Below are positions 54,564 to 64,000 of a stretch of 64,000 bases of DNA, piece after piece. Made by a program: the position numbers and the translations under genes. The DNA is from Echeneis naucrates. Lineage: Eukaryota; Chordata; Actinopteri; Carangiformes; Echeneidae. Position 1 is the stretch's first letter. Every line of letters starts with the position of its first letter. The stretch covers positions 436,501 to 500,500 of the forward strand of contig NW_021780168.1 in assembly GCF_900963305.1 (NCBI RefSeq). The letters are read 5' to 3'. A model generated the notes under the pieces. That model did not search any database. It was not told the origin of the DNA and saw only the letters and a list, made by a program, of their open reading frames with translations.

Positions 54564-55411
54564 CTCAGTCCTTCCCCCAGCAGCCTAGGCCTATAGCAGC
54601 ATACCTAAAGAGTAGAGGACTTTTTAACTGTACGCTCTGTCATACAGGAAAGTTTTAAGCCTGGTCTTGAAAGTTACTAAAGAGTCCGCCCCCCGGACCG
54701 ATGCTGGGAGTTGGTTCCATAGAAGAGGAGCCTGATAACTGAACGATCTGCCTCCAGATTTACTCTTGGAGACTCTAGGAACCACAAGTAAACCTCCATC
54801 TAGAGAGCGGAGTGGCCTGCTAGGACAGTAAGGGACTATGAGCTCTCTGAGATATGATGGAGCTTGGCCATTAAGAGCTTTATACGTTAAAAGAAGGATT
54901 TTGAATTCTACTCTATATTTTACTGGCAGCCAATGAAGAGCAGCTAACACGGGAGAGATGTGATCTCTTTTCCTAGTTCCTGTTAATATTCGTGCAGCAA
55001 CGTTCTGAATTAACTGAAGGCCTTTTAGAGATTTGTTTGGACATCCAGATAGTAATGAGTTACAGTAGTCCAGCCTAGAAGTTACAAATGCATGGACTAG
55101 TTTTTCTGCATCATCCTGAGAAAGGATGTTTCTGATTTTCCTAATGTTTCTCAGGTGGAAGAAAGCTGCCCGACTAACTTGTTTTATGTGAGGGACAAAG
55201 GACATGTCCTGGTCAAAAATTACTCCAAGGTTTCTTACAGTGGAGCTGGAGGCCAAAGTAATGCCGTCCAAACTGATGAGATGATTAGATAGTATTTTTC
55301 TGAGGTGCTTAGGACCGAGTACAATAACTTCTGTTTTGTCAGAGTTGAGAAGTAAAAAATTTCCAGTCATCCAGACTTTTATGTCTTCAAGGCATGCCTG
55401 CAGTCTGACTT
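53866..55411 (-). mobile_element. CR1/L2/Rex-like LINE, 5'-truncated copy with open RT C-terminus
   Basis: Longest of three minus-strand copies. ORF2 C-terminal part at 55411-54624, then 3' UTR with (GA)n at 54470-54560 and 54108-54135, poly-T near 54390, and an (TTTGA)n-type 3' tail at 53858-53885. It interrupts the CRE-like repeat family: the right flank resumes with TTGTTTTGATGAACCTCATT. Confidence 0.85.
54624..55411 (-). pseudogene. LINE reverse transcriptase C-terminal region (CR1/L2/Rex-like)
   Basis: An uninterrupted frame of about 260 codons. It starts after the catalytic palm with WMTGNFLLLNSDKTEVIVLG (motif D region), continues NLGVIFDQDMSF, LDYCNSLLSGCPNKSL, LQLIQNVAARILT, HISPVLAALHWLPV and ends FLYDRAYS. 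The blocks are typical of CR1/L2-group LINEs. The 5' end is truncated, so endonuclease and palm are missing; the open frame suggests a recent insertion. Confidence 0.85.
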
Positions 55412-55625
55412 TGTTTTGATGAACCTCATTATTTACACACAGCACATTCAGGACATTAATGTGACAGTTTATTATATGCTAAAGAAAATCCTTTGTTATT
55501 TGTCACGGTGGACTTGGCTCATCATATTTTGCTGTCTAACTGGTGTTGGAGTTGTGTAGAAAAAACAGAAAGAGCTGACATCAGCTTTGAAAGCAGATAC
55601 AGTCCATTGTATTATATACAATACA

Positions 55626-55628
<3 letters not shown>

Positions 55629-55660
<32 letters not shown>
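55629..55660. repeat. (TA)n microsatellite
   Basis: About 16 TA dinucleotides following a GTATATA lead-in. Confidence 0.9.
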
Positions 55661-55663
<3 letters not shown>

Positions 55664-56304
55664 CATTCAAATACCGGACGAGCCCTTCAGAACATGCTGC
55701 CATGTAAGTGCCTGAACATCGTGACTCTTACCAGTTTCTCTCCTCTGAAAAGCGGTCAATCACTGAATTACCTTCTGCCAAACACAAGAAGAACAATGAA
55801 ATTACCATTTACCTCGTACAGATACTGCAGGTAACAACTGTAATACAGGAAGTGATGATTTCATCAGCTTGTTTCAGTGATGAGCAGGAACTCCACTGAG
55901 AGTGAAGCTCTGCTGGGGTTTGAATGCAGGATGACTTCTCAAAGGTTTGAAGTGATGTGTGAGTCTGAAGAGCTGCTGCCTTTGATACATTACCTGAAGA
56001 TGTCATCTGATGATGTCACAATACTAAAAAACTGAGCAGACTGCTGTGGACTTCAGTGACACAGTGAAAGGATTTCCCCAACAAGCCTTTTGATAGGAGC
56101 TGTAGAATGTCATAAAGATGTTCTGTGGCTTAGCTGCTCACGGGGATGTGGGTCAGTGGTAGAGCTGAAGATTTTATGATCAAATATGAAGAATAGCAGG
56201 GACAACAGAGAGAGAGATGACCTGCAGTATCAACCTCTGGCTGGCTCAACAAGCCAAGTTGGAATGATTAATTGAATTTCATCTGAATTGTGAACAAATC
56301 TGAA

Positions 56305-56361
56305 GCCTGAGTAGCTCAGTCGGTAGAGCAGAAGTCCGGGGTTCAAGTCCCTGTTCAGGTG
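56305..56361 (+). pseudogene. tRNA-Lys lacking the anticodon arm
   Basis: 57 nt. Acceptor GCCTGAG/TTCAGGT pairs, D arm TAGCTCAGTCGGTAGAGCA is consensus, T arm CGGGG-TTCAAGT-CCCTG pairs, but only GAAGTC lies between D and T arms. A/B boxes remain, so Pol III could still recognise it. A second Lys copy at 57657-57713 lacks the same arm. Confidence 0.75.
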
Positions 56362-56661
56362 ATGCAGCTTCTTCCCTTTCACATTTTAATGAATGAATAT
56401 GGTACAAGCCAGCTAGTTAGTTTGGGTCACGCCCCCTCCCCCTTCGGGAAAAAAAACTTACCTCTCTGCTCCAACATCTCTCTTCTGTGATTGGTCAAAT
56501 GTTGGAGCTGGGGGAAAAATCCATGATGCCGATTGTCTGACGAATTTTGGACTTTGTGTACGTGACAGTGGCCTCCAACATTTCTCCATTCATAGAAGCA
56601 GCCTGCTATTCCTGCTAGAATTATCTGCTTTTAAGGACATTGTGAAAACATGTAGTTTGGC

Positions 56662-56735
56662 AGGGGGCACCCAGATTTGAACTGGGGGGACCTCTTGATC
56701 TGCAGTCAAATGCTCTACCACTGAGCTACACCCCC
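56662..56735 (-). tRNA. tRNA-Cys(GCA)
   Basis: Acceptor GGGGGTG/TGCCCCC pairs, D arm TAGCTCAGTGGTAGAGC, anticodon arm TTTGACTGCAGATCAAG with GCA, T arm CCCAG-TTCAAAT-CTGGG perfect, discriminator T as in Cys. One extra C in the variable region. A TTTT terminator lies 14 nt downstream. Likely functional. Confidence 0.88.
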
Positions 56736-57656
56736 CATAAACACGCACAGTCCATCACTGCAGATCAGCAGGTCTGACTGAAAACAAACTAAAGTATGAA
56801 CCACAGGGGTCAGACTGAGACTTCTGAAATGTTTCATAAATAGACTGAATAGGTGAGGGCTTTGGGACGGGGCTCACTGCAGCATCTGCTGTTGATAGCT
56901 GCGGTTAGGTAAAGGTCCAAAGAGGATGTAGATCAGTGGTAGATGTTCATCAAAACAAAAGGCCACTCAAGTCAGAACCACTGCTCATCACTGCTAATCC
57001 ATTGTGCTCTGCACGCATGGGTTGGAATCCTATCCTCGTCTGCATTCAGCTCATTTTTGTCTGTCCATGTTGCCGCCTGCTGTTCCAGGTAGAATTATCC
57101 TAAAAGTCTAACTTTAGGTCCATATTGAATGATAATTGAAACCTGTTGAAGGTTATTGTAAAAGGTTATCTGGATGTACTGTATTCGCTTTCAAAGATGT
57201 TGTCAGATCATTCCGTTTTTTCAACACAAGACTTTAGCTCTTTGGTTGGATGCGTCACGTTGAGTGGTTGTGTCTAAAAGGCTGTCAAAGACATCTTTCT
57301 TCCATTGTCTCCTCCAAACATTTGTAAACAGCTTTGAGGTTTCTCATATGTGTGTCATTTTTGCAGTGAAGCTGGCAGAAGTATGTGGTAGTGTGGCTGA
57401 GCGAGTACAATCTTGAAGTGTTTAATTAAACTGTTACAAACGGAGTGTTGCATCAGTGGCCAACCAACACTTCAAGTAACCCAAATGGGAAAGATCCTTA
57501 TTGACAGCATTGTGCGCTTTGCTACATCTGAACTAAAGATACAAATAAAATAATCTAAATTGGCTTTTATTTTGAAACACTGCTCTTGAGACTGCTCTTG
57601 TTCTTTCTGCAGCTCAAAGCGTCAAGGAGTTGAAACGCAGCATAATGATAAAAATA

Positions 57657-57713
57657 AACAGTCTGTCCAGTCGGTAGAGCATGACACTGTGGGTTCAAGC
57701 CCCCTGTTGGGTG
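57657..57713 (+). pseudogene. tRNA-Lys relic lacking the anticodon arm
   Basis: CCAGTCGGTAGAGCATGA is followed at once by CTGTGGGTTCAAGCCCC and GTTGGGTG; about 20 nt of the anticodon arm are absent and the 5' acceptor is degraded. Downstream sequence ACCCAAAGTTACCCAG recurs inverted near 60430 beside another Lys 5' fragment (60456-60490). Confidence 0.65.
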
Positions 57714-58050
57714 ATAAGCCTCTTTTTTTTTTTTTTTTTTTTTTTTTAAGACCCAAAGTTACCCAGTAGAACTCTGCCAGCTTGCCTTCTTCCACACTGA
57801 CTGGTCTGCTGGTCTGAAAATTCCCCCAACGTACGTGGCTGACCATCATGACTCTTACCAAAGTTTCTTTAGCATATAATAAACTGTCACATTAACTGTC
57901 ACATGAATGTGCTTTGTGTAAACAATAAAAAAAAAATCCATCAGTTACCATCAAAGGATATGCTGATTCTGTGATGTCACAAAGGTTTTCATGACATCAA
58001 AGAGATCAAAGACTCCTCCCACTTTTTGTCATGAACTGCATAGTCCAAAT

Positions 58051-58122
58051 GGCTCTTTGGTCTAGGGGTATGATTCTCGCTTAGGGTGCGAGACGTCCCA
58101 AGTTCAAATCCTGGACGAGCCC
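58051..58122 (+). tRNA. tRNA-Pro(AGG)
   Basis: 72 nt. D arm GGTCTAGGGGTATGAT and anticodon arm CTCGC-TTAGGGT-GCGAG are consensus with AGG. Acceptor GGCTCTT/ACGAGCC has one mismatch and the T stem CCAAG/CCTGG one. Adjacent on the right is a Gln 5' half on the opposite strand. Confidence 0.8.
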
Positions 58123-58390
58123 ATCTGTTGCCGTTCAGTGAACAGGGGTGCTAACTGTTACACTATGAAGCTGTGTGAGGTTTGCTGTCTGGTTGTTAGT
58201 TGCAGTATCTTAGCAACTGAAGCAAGAGCAATGGTAGTTTTGTGGCTCATGCTGTGCTGAGGAGAAGGGATATTGGTGATTGACTGCTTTTCACAGGAGA
58301 CAAACTTTCGTAGGAGTCATGATGGTCAGCCACTTACTTTGCAATATTTTCAGATCTATCTACATCTTGGTACTTCTTTTTACTGCTTTT

Positions 58391-58444
58391 CAGAATGCCT
58401 ACCTAGTAAACAGGAGGTGCTGGGTTCACATTGCAGCAGTGCCT
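58391..58444 (+). pseudogene. tRNA-Thr(AGU) 3' part
   Basis: GCCTACCTAGTAAACAGGAG, then GCTGGGTTCACATTGCAG and CAGTGCC; the 5' acceptor and D arm are missing. Confidence 0.65.
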
Positions 58445-58696
58445 CTTTATTGAGTGTATATTATATTATAAATCTATATTAACTTTAAAATTTAATCAGC
58501 ATACCAGCACTTCATGTAACTTCCTCTACAGAAGTTCAATTGAAAGGACACAGCAGTCAACTGCACAGTCTTCAAACCAGATACAGCACACAGCTGACAC
58601 ATTTCCTGTTCAGGATGGAATATGGCACCTCACTCAGTGCTTGTCCACATTTCAACAGCCAGCTTGTTATATCTGCAACATCTAAGATCAGAAGCA

Positions 58697-58770
58697 AGGC
58701 ACTGCTGGGATTTGAACCCAGGTTCTCCTCTTTACAAGGCAGGTGCTTTGACCAGCTAAGCCACAGCACC
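58697..58770 (-). tRNA. tRNA-Thr(UGU), weak anticodon stem
   Basis: 74 nt. Acceptor GGTGCTG/CAGTGCC pairs with wobbles, T arm CTGGG-TTCAAAT-CCCAG perfect, loop CTTGTAA (TGT). Anticodon stem CCTGC/AGAGG has two mismatches. Left flank CATTTCCTGTTCAGGATGG is shared with the Thr gene at 32589. Confidence 0.68.
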
Positions 58771-59559
58771 ACTATGAACAAATGTATACAGAGGATCTGG
58801 TAATGGAAGTGTAATGTGTAAACTGCAGGGACGTTCTTTGTCTCTTTTTTTGTGAAGATCAGATGGTTACCTGCTTCAACAGTCCTGTCAACCAGAATTA
58901 TATCTGAAATATCAATAAAATATTGCAATCCACAGCCAGCATTTTGTTCTTTATGTGAAAGAAGCATCACGCCCTGCACCTTATATACCATTATGGTGCA
59001 CTGATGCTACATGCTACATGCACTGTAGGGATAAAAAAAAAATTAACTAAGCACACTTTGAGAGCACAGATTTCATGACCCCTCTGCAAAATCAAACTTC
59101 TGACCAATGTAAGTAAAATGTGTAAAAACTGAGTTCATACAATATAGAATGAGAGACATCATCAATAGTCTGTGAACAGAGTCTGCAGTGCAAAAGTAAA
59201 GAAAATCCTCATCTCTGCTCACTAGTTAATTAACATTATCACATTAGAATAGAGTGCCTTTATTGTCAGTATTGTCAGTACATTAGGAATCATGTGTGTA
59301 ATTTAGCAACTTCACAAAAGCTTCACGAATTTGAATTTCCAAAACATTAAAATAATACATCATCTTGATGAAATTAAAGATATTGTTGTCTAAAAACACC
59401 TCTTCATACTGTTACAGTTGCTAACTCCTGATCTAGACTAGTTTTCTAGATATTTGAGTTAATTTGAGGTAGTTGAGCCCAGAATACCTTTGTCCTCAAA
59501 CACACAGCATGAGAGGTGAAAGAAAAGTGGTTTCTGTGGTTTCTTCTGTACATCAGAGT

Positions 59560-59633
59560 GGTGCTGTGGCTTAGCTGGTCAAAGTGCCTGCTTTGTAAAC
59601 AGCAGATCCTGCTTTCAAATCTCAGCAGTGTCT
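59560..59633 (+). pseudogene. tRNA-Thr(UGU), T stem degraded
   Basis: 74 nt with TGGCTTAGCTGGTCAAAG and loop TTTGTAA. T stem CTGCT/CTCAG has two mismatches and acceptor relies on wobbles. Confidence 0.6.
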
Positions 59634-59699
59634 AACTCTGCATGTTAAACTTTGCAGATATAACAGCTGAAACTTTTCCTTTCTGGACAAGCACTTGTT

Positions 59700-59772
59700 T
59701 AGCAATGCTGGGGATTGCACCAAAGCACTCATACATTGAAAGCACACATTCTACCACTGAGCTACAGCTACT
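59700..59772 (-). pseudogene. tRNA-Ala relic
   Basis: Minus strand TAGCTCAGTGGTAGAATGTG then a degraded anticodon region and GTGCAATCCCCAGC. Same Ala family as 43171. Confidence 0.5.
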
Positions 59773-60216
59773 TCCTTGATACTGGAACCTCAACCCAGCA
59801 CCTTGACCCGCATCCTGCAGCACCTGTAGCAAATATTCCCCAGAGATCAGGTAAGAACTCTACACTTGTCTTTCCTCTGTTTGCATGTGTTCTTCAACAA
59901 CATTCAATAGACATGATTAGCAGAGTCCTTCTTGGAAACTTCACTTTGTTACATCTAACTCAGCTACGTTAGACAGGTTTCTGAGGAGCTCAGATATCTG
60001 GGAGAGACTCAGAGTAGAACAGCTCCTCCTTTCTGATGCTCCACTGACTGAGCTACAGATGATTCAGTAACAGCTGAGTTATCTTTAGTCCAACAACTGC
60101 TGTCCATTCCTACCACAGGGAGCCACAGGCTTTAGTGTTTTCAGTCCTAACCTCTTTATTGTGAAAAAGTCAAATTACGTTATACAGATTTTTCATCCAC
60201 TTTGGGGCAGGAAGGA

Positions 60217-60260
60217 GCTAACCTTGAGTCCGGCGCCTTAGACCACTCGGCCATCCTGAC
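60217..60260 (-). pseudogene. tRNA-Leu(CAA) 5' exon
   Basis: Minus strand GTCAGGATGGCCGAGTGG, TCTAAGGCGCCGGACTCAAG, then intron-like GTTAG. Vertebrate Leu-CAA genes have an intron here; the second exon is missing. Confidence 0.65.
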
Positions 60261-60684
60261 ATGTGTCTCCAGCTGGCAGTCTCTGATGAGGAAACGTTAA
60301 TGCTAGCTTTGATGGGACAGTGTCAGCTACACAGTGCACTGCAGTTAGCTGTCTATGAGGCAGCTGAGCTGCTGACCAGTCAGGGTGGAAGAATGCAAGC
60401 TGGCAGAGGCAGTGTTCTGCTGGGTAACTTTGGGTCTATAAAGCTATTTAAATTTAGACTCTCCTGTTCTACCGACTGAACTAGCCAGGTTGGTACAAGC
60501 ACACGAAATGGCCAAAAAAGACAGACTGTTATGTGAATTTTAAAACGCGGTCTTCCGTGTGACAAGTGGAGATATGATAGGCTCTACTCATGAGTAGTCT
60601 GGCTGAAGCTGCCCGGATGTGTTTGGAGTGACCCCCATCAAATGTTCCCATCTCTGTTTGGGTGTGGGTTTGGCTGTGCAGTCA

Positions 60685-60755
60685 GCATTGGTGGTTCAGT
60701 GGTAGAAATCTTGCCTCCCATGCGAGAGGCCGGCGTTCAAATCTCAGCAAATGCA
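60685..60755 (+). tRNA. tRNA-Gly(CCC), degraded T stem
   Basis: 71 nt. D arm GGTGGTTCAGTGGTAGAA, anticodon arm CTTGC-CTCCCAT-GCGAG (CCC). Acceptor GCATTGG/CAAATGC has one mismatch, T stem two. Possibly a pseudogene. Confidence 0.62.
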
Positions 60756-61609
60756 ATGGCCATGGTGCTATGTGGAAAGTGATAGTCAGTCACTCTCTGA
60801 TGTATATGCAGAGGATCTGTTAATGGAAGTGTAATGTGTATACTGTAAGGTGGTTTGTTTTAATGTAGGACTCTGCATCTACCTGAACCTGTTTGACTGC
60901 TGTGCTGTGACCCAACTTCTTTGTCTGAGGGTCCTCTTCGGAAAGATCCTTACTGATGACTTTGTTTTGCTTTCAGTCACATCTGTCCTCATTCAACTGA
61001 TTCATCAATTAACTGTTGGCAGAAACTGTTTGTTCATTCTCTCATTTCAGCGTTAGGAAGCAATGCCTGCTATAAAAGGCATTCATGTGGGAGACCTAGA
61101 ATCCATCATGCGTTACACTAAGAGGCCAGTCATCATCAGACATCACATTCACCTGATTTTGTACACAGGCTGGATCCAGAGCAGAGCTGGGCATTATGCA
61201 ACGCGCCAGATTGCTACTTCGTAAAATTGCAATTACATTGTAAATTGCAGTGCGCCATTTATGAGTCAGTATGTTCTGTTCATGAATGTTTAAGTTTATG
61301 CTTATTTATGCTTATTGTGTATGGAGCTTTGACTGTTACCAAACTGTTACCTTAACAGGTGAAGGTTCATTCTGATGGAATGAACTTTTTCTACACAAGC
61401 TGCATGAATGTGACACAGAGTTCATGTTTAAAGTATTTTTCTTCAGTACTCTTATTGTGTATGGAGCTCTGACTGTTGACATAAGTGCAGGTGACCTAAA
61501 TTCAGCAGCATCATCAATGTCCTCATCTCATCCAAAAGGCTTCATCAGAGAGATCACCGTTGCAGGGGCTCAGAAGCTATCTGGTTAGCTAATGCTGCCA
61601 GACCATGCA

Positions 61610-61672
61610 GGGGATGTAGGTCAGCGGTAGAACGTGCACTTCCCATGTGTAAGTGTCGATCTATAACATCTT
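61610..61672 (+). pseudogene. tRNA-Ala relic next to an opposite-strand Thr fragment
   Basis: GGGGATGTAGGTCAGCGG followed by a degraded body ending CGATCTATAACATCTTA. The minus-strand Thr 3' fragment GGCACTG...GAACCCAGG begins 14 nt later at 61686-61710. Confidence 0.5.
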
Positions 61673-61848
61673 ACATTATGAACGAGGCACTGCTGGGATT
61701 TGAACCCAGGACTGGGCTGATGTAGCTTCCAACCTGAGGCATCAGGGGTCGGGATGGAGCGCTGGGCTGCTCTCTACAGAGTCCCACCATCAGAGAAGCA
61801 GTTCTCTGTCTTTTCAAAGAAACTTCATTCCTTGCATTAGCGTGCGTG

Positions 61849-61928
61849 GTTGTTGTAGCCGAGTGGTTAAGGCGATGGACTTGAAATCTGTTGGGTCCCC
61901 TGCGCAGGTTCAAATCCTGCCAACATCA
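61849..61928 (+). tRNA. tRNA-Ser(UGA)
   Basis: 80 nt. A box TAGCCGAGTGGTTAAGG, anticodon arm ATGGA-CTTGAAA-TCTGT (TGA; stem by wobbles), T arm GCAGG-TTCAAAT-CCTGC perfect. Acceptor GTTGTTG/CAACATC has one mismatch. Variable arm is slightly short; discriminator A rather than G. Confidence 0.75.
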
Positions 61929-62287
61929 GTTTGTTGTTGTCACAACACGTTCTGGTTTCATGCTTCTTCATTTTGCTGCCACAGTCCCGGTCATATTGGA
62001 TGAACTGTTGGAGTTACTGCCTTCACTCCTGACGTCCAGCACAAGAATCATGCTGCATGTTAGGACAAATGACACTTCCTGTCTGAATACCCAAAGAACA
62101 ACTCCAATCTCCTCCTTGAAGTTGCATCCTCATTCTGATCACCTGGCTCCTCACCTGGTCACTTATTGATACAAATACATACTAAGGCAATAGCCTACCC
62201 ACTGAGCTAACTCCCTTGTGGTAACATACTAGTATGCATCCATAATTAAAAAACAAAGCTCAGTTCTTTGAAAGGACCCACAATAGC

Positions 62288-62348
62288 TGCTGAAACCTGG
62301 GATTGAAACAGCTTCAATCTAACGCTCTCCCAAATGAGCTATTGCAGC
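62288..62348 (-). pseudogene. tRNA-Phe(GAA) with central deletion
   Basis: 61 nt. Acceptor GCTGCAA/TTTCAGC (one mismatch), D arm TAGCTCATTTGGGAGAGC, GTTAGATTGAAG with GAA, then a jump of about 14 nt into TTTCAATCCCAGG. The 3' anticodon stem and variable loop are lost. Confidence 0.7.
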
Positions 62349-62544
62349 ACAGCACACAGCCGAAGTGACTTCTCATTATTGCTTCCATGACCTGGAAGTG
62401 GAATTAAAGGTGTGTCCCTATCACCGGCCTTGATAATGATAACTGAGCATCAGTGAGTGCTCTCATCCTCTGAGATGAGTCCTAAAAACAGCACTCAGCT
62501 CTTGCTTGAGAACATGTGAAACTTGGTCCATAAAAACAACCAAC

Positions 62545-62626
62545 TGTTGTTGGCATGATTTGAACCTGCGCGGGGAAACCCCAATGGATTTCAAGTCCAT
62601 CACCTTAACCACTCCGCTACAACAAC
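62545..62626 (-). tRNA. tRNA-Ser(UGA)
   Basis: 82 nt. Acceptor GTTGTTG/CAACAAC perfect, anticodon arm ATGGA-CTTGAAA-TCCAT perfect (TGA), variable arm TTGGGGTTTCCCCGC intact, T stem with one mismatch (GCAGG/CATGC). A box TAGCGGAGTGGTTAAGG. Discriminator A rather than G. Confidence 0.8.
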
Positions 62627-62829
62627 CATGTGCCATAAAAGCTTTCGATCTTCTTTGACAGCCTTTTTGGACACACAAACAGTCAGCGTGACGCATCCAA
62701 CCTCACAATATTTCATGGTGTGGTTGAAAGAGGACGGAGAATATTGGAAATGTAAGTCAAAAAACCTGAGCTTGAACTGCACTCAGGTAATCAGGACAAC
62801 CAATTCCTCAAGCTGGTAAAAACAATAAC

Positions 62830-63600
62830 AACACAGGCTGTGACCAAACAGGTGTATTCACAGAGGGCAGAACTGCTGAAGGAAACCTGTCCACCTGACC
62901 GCTGCTGCTCTCCAAATTGATGCACAATGTCACATCTCTACTGTGATTTACAGAACCATGAGGAATCTTCCAAGTGTTTATTTGATTAAACAATGTTCCT
63001 CACAGTGCTGCAGTCTCAGCAGACATATCACAAGGGGAGTTCCACTTACCACCACTGCTGATCTGCAGAACTGTGGCATGGCTCATCTTGAGACTGCAGC
63101 TAAAGAGGGTCTTTTAAAAGTGTGGGCGTCAGTGCAGCATCAGTGCTGCCAATTTCTCTGCAGTTTGTCTCTGTAACCACGTCTGTGTCGGTGAACACTT
63201 GTGCTCATCATAGTTGTGTGTCACTTTCTCAAAGTATGCACAAAGTATGCACAATTCTTCACAAGTATGCACAATTGATGTCAGTATGCACAATTTATCA
63301 GCTGATGCAGGTAATTCTGTAACATATCAGCCTCAGTCCGATAAGTAAAACGGCCAATATCAACAACCAATGTTTATTTCTGTGTAGTTACCGTTTGTGT
63401 GTATGTTTCAGGAGGGGGAGGGGGATTTGGCCATGTGGAGTTTGTTTGGGCATGTGACAAGTTTTTCACAGATTTGAGTTTAAATGGAGGAGACTTGAGC
63501 TCCCTGCACTCTTGCTATATTCTAATATGTCTCTGACTCCACCTTAAACATTACTGTCTAACTGTATGATAAATGTGCTATGCAACATGTTGATTGCCAA
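62830..63600. other. No recognised gene
   Basis: A short tandem repeat of a CAAAGTATGCACAA-like unit occurs at 63229-63290. The right end repeats the flank of the Pro copies (AACATTACTGTC), inverted relative to 30370. Confidence 0.5.
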
Positions 63601-63612
63601 ACAAGCGCCACG

Positions 63613-63675
63613 TGGCCTGTTGGTCTAGCGGTATGATTCTCGCTTAGGATGTGAGAGATCCTGGGTTCAAATCCC
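63613..63675 (+). pseudogene. tRNA-Pro(AGG) with 3' acceptor replaced
   Basis: GGCCTGTTGGTCTAGCGG, CTCGC-TTAGGAT-GTGAG (AGG) and CTGGGTTCAAATCCC are present, then the sequence switches to a Gln 5' half in opposite orientation instead of ACGAGCC. Recombination between tRNA genes is the simple explanation. Confidence 0.7.
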
Positions 63676-64000
63676 TTGCAGTCGTTAGCAGTGCTAACCG
63701 TTACACCATAGAGCTGTGTGAGGTTTGCTGTCTGGTTGTTAGTTGCATTGCAAGAGCAATGGTAATGTTGTGGCTCATGCTGTGCTGAGGAGAACGCTTA
63801 CGGCAGGTGAGGCAGAGATACATCCTCCCACCTCTGAGAGGAAAAACAAGCACTTATTCCTGAAGGTGAGCTGCTTTGTTCTCTACAGAGTCCCACCATC
63901 AGAGAAGCAGTTCTTGGTCTTTTCAAGGAAACTTCATTCCTCTTAACACATCTTTTACACATCTTTTACTCCAAATAGGAAAAAAAACAAAAATCCCATT

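Noticed and set aside
28732-63675. Regularly spaced repeats resembling a CRISPR or integron array
   Set aside because: The spacing is irregular, units are tRNA genes with flanks, and the setting is vertebrate.
28000-64000. 5S rRNA or snRNA genes in the tRNA region
   Set aside because: Looked for because zebrafish chromosome 4 has them, but no 5S internal control region or U1/U2/U6 core was seen.

Overview
The window looks like teleost fish DNA. It has NLRC3-like immune receptor exons of the fish type (LRR exons of exactly 174 bp, a short linker exon and a terminal PRY-SPRY/B30.2 exon), fish-type LINEs (an R2/R4/NeSL-like element with a restriction-like endonuclease, L1/Tx1-like pieces, CR1/L2/Rex-like 3' ends), LTR remnants and many eukaryotic tRNA genes. 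Protein-coding content is low: most open frames are repeats or chance.

Layout. (1) 1-7.7 kb: the 3' part of an NLRC3-like gene on the + strand (LRR exons at 579, 848 and 6520, linker at 6762, PRY-SPRY at 7181), whose large intron holds a decayed minus-strand LINE at about 2.4-6.4 kb. (2) 7.7-22 kb: 3' flank, two L1-like fragments, a Ty3/Gypsy-like pol fossil, and a duplicated segment (about 11.84-14.17 and 19.57-21.02 kb) carrying further LRR exons, one sound and one degraded; a third degraded LRR exon lies at 21.17 kb. One duplicate contains a solo LTR with a target-site duplication and the other shows the empty site. (3) 22-28.7 kb: mostly unassigned, with a minus-strand exon-like segment near 23.9 kb and a CpG-rich promoter-like patch with CRE and NRF1 motifs near 27.1 kb. 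(4) 28.7-64 kb: a tRNA garden. I see about 18 whole or nearly whole tRNA genes (Gly, Pro, Trp, Thr, Ile, Ala, Ser, Leu, initiator Met, Tyr with intron, Cys) and at least 25 fragments or degraded copies on both strands. They sit inside degenerate, shuffled segmental duplications, with solo LTRs and LINE 3' ends inserted.

The most interesting points are in region 4: a large inverted duplication centred near 37-39 kb with arms of very high identity; tRNAs whose anticodon no longer fits their body (Ser body with AGC, Leu body with GAT, Ala body with AGU, initiator-Met body with CAA); tRNAs that lost the anticodon arm but kept the acceptor and T arms; and two foldbacks, one built around tRNA-Ser pieces. 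NLRC3-like genes beside a tRNA-rich, repeat-rich block recalls the NLR- and tRNA-rich long arm of zebrafish chromosome 4; that comparison is an inference. All calls were made by eye, without alignment or covariance-model searches.
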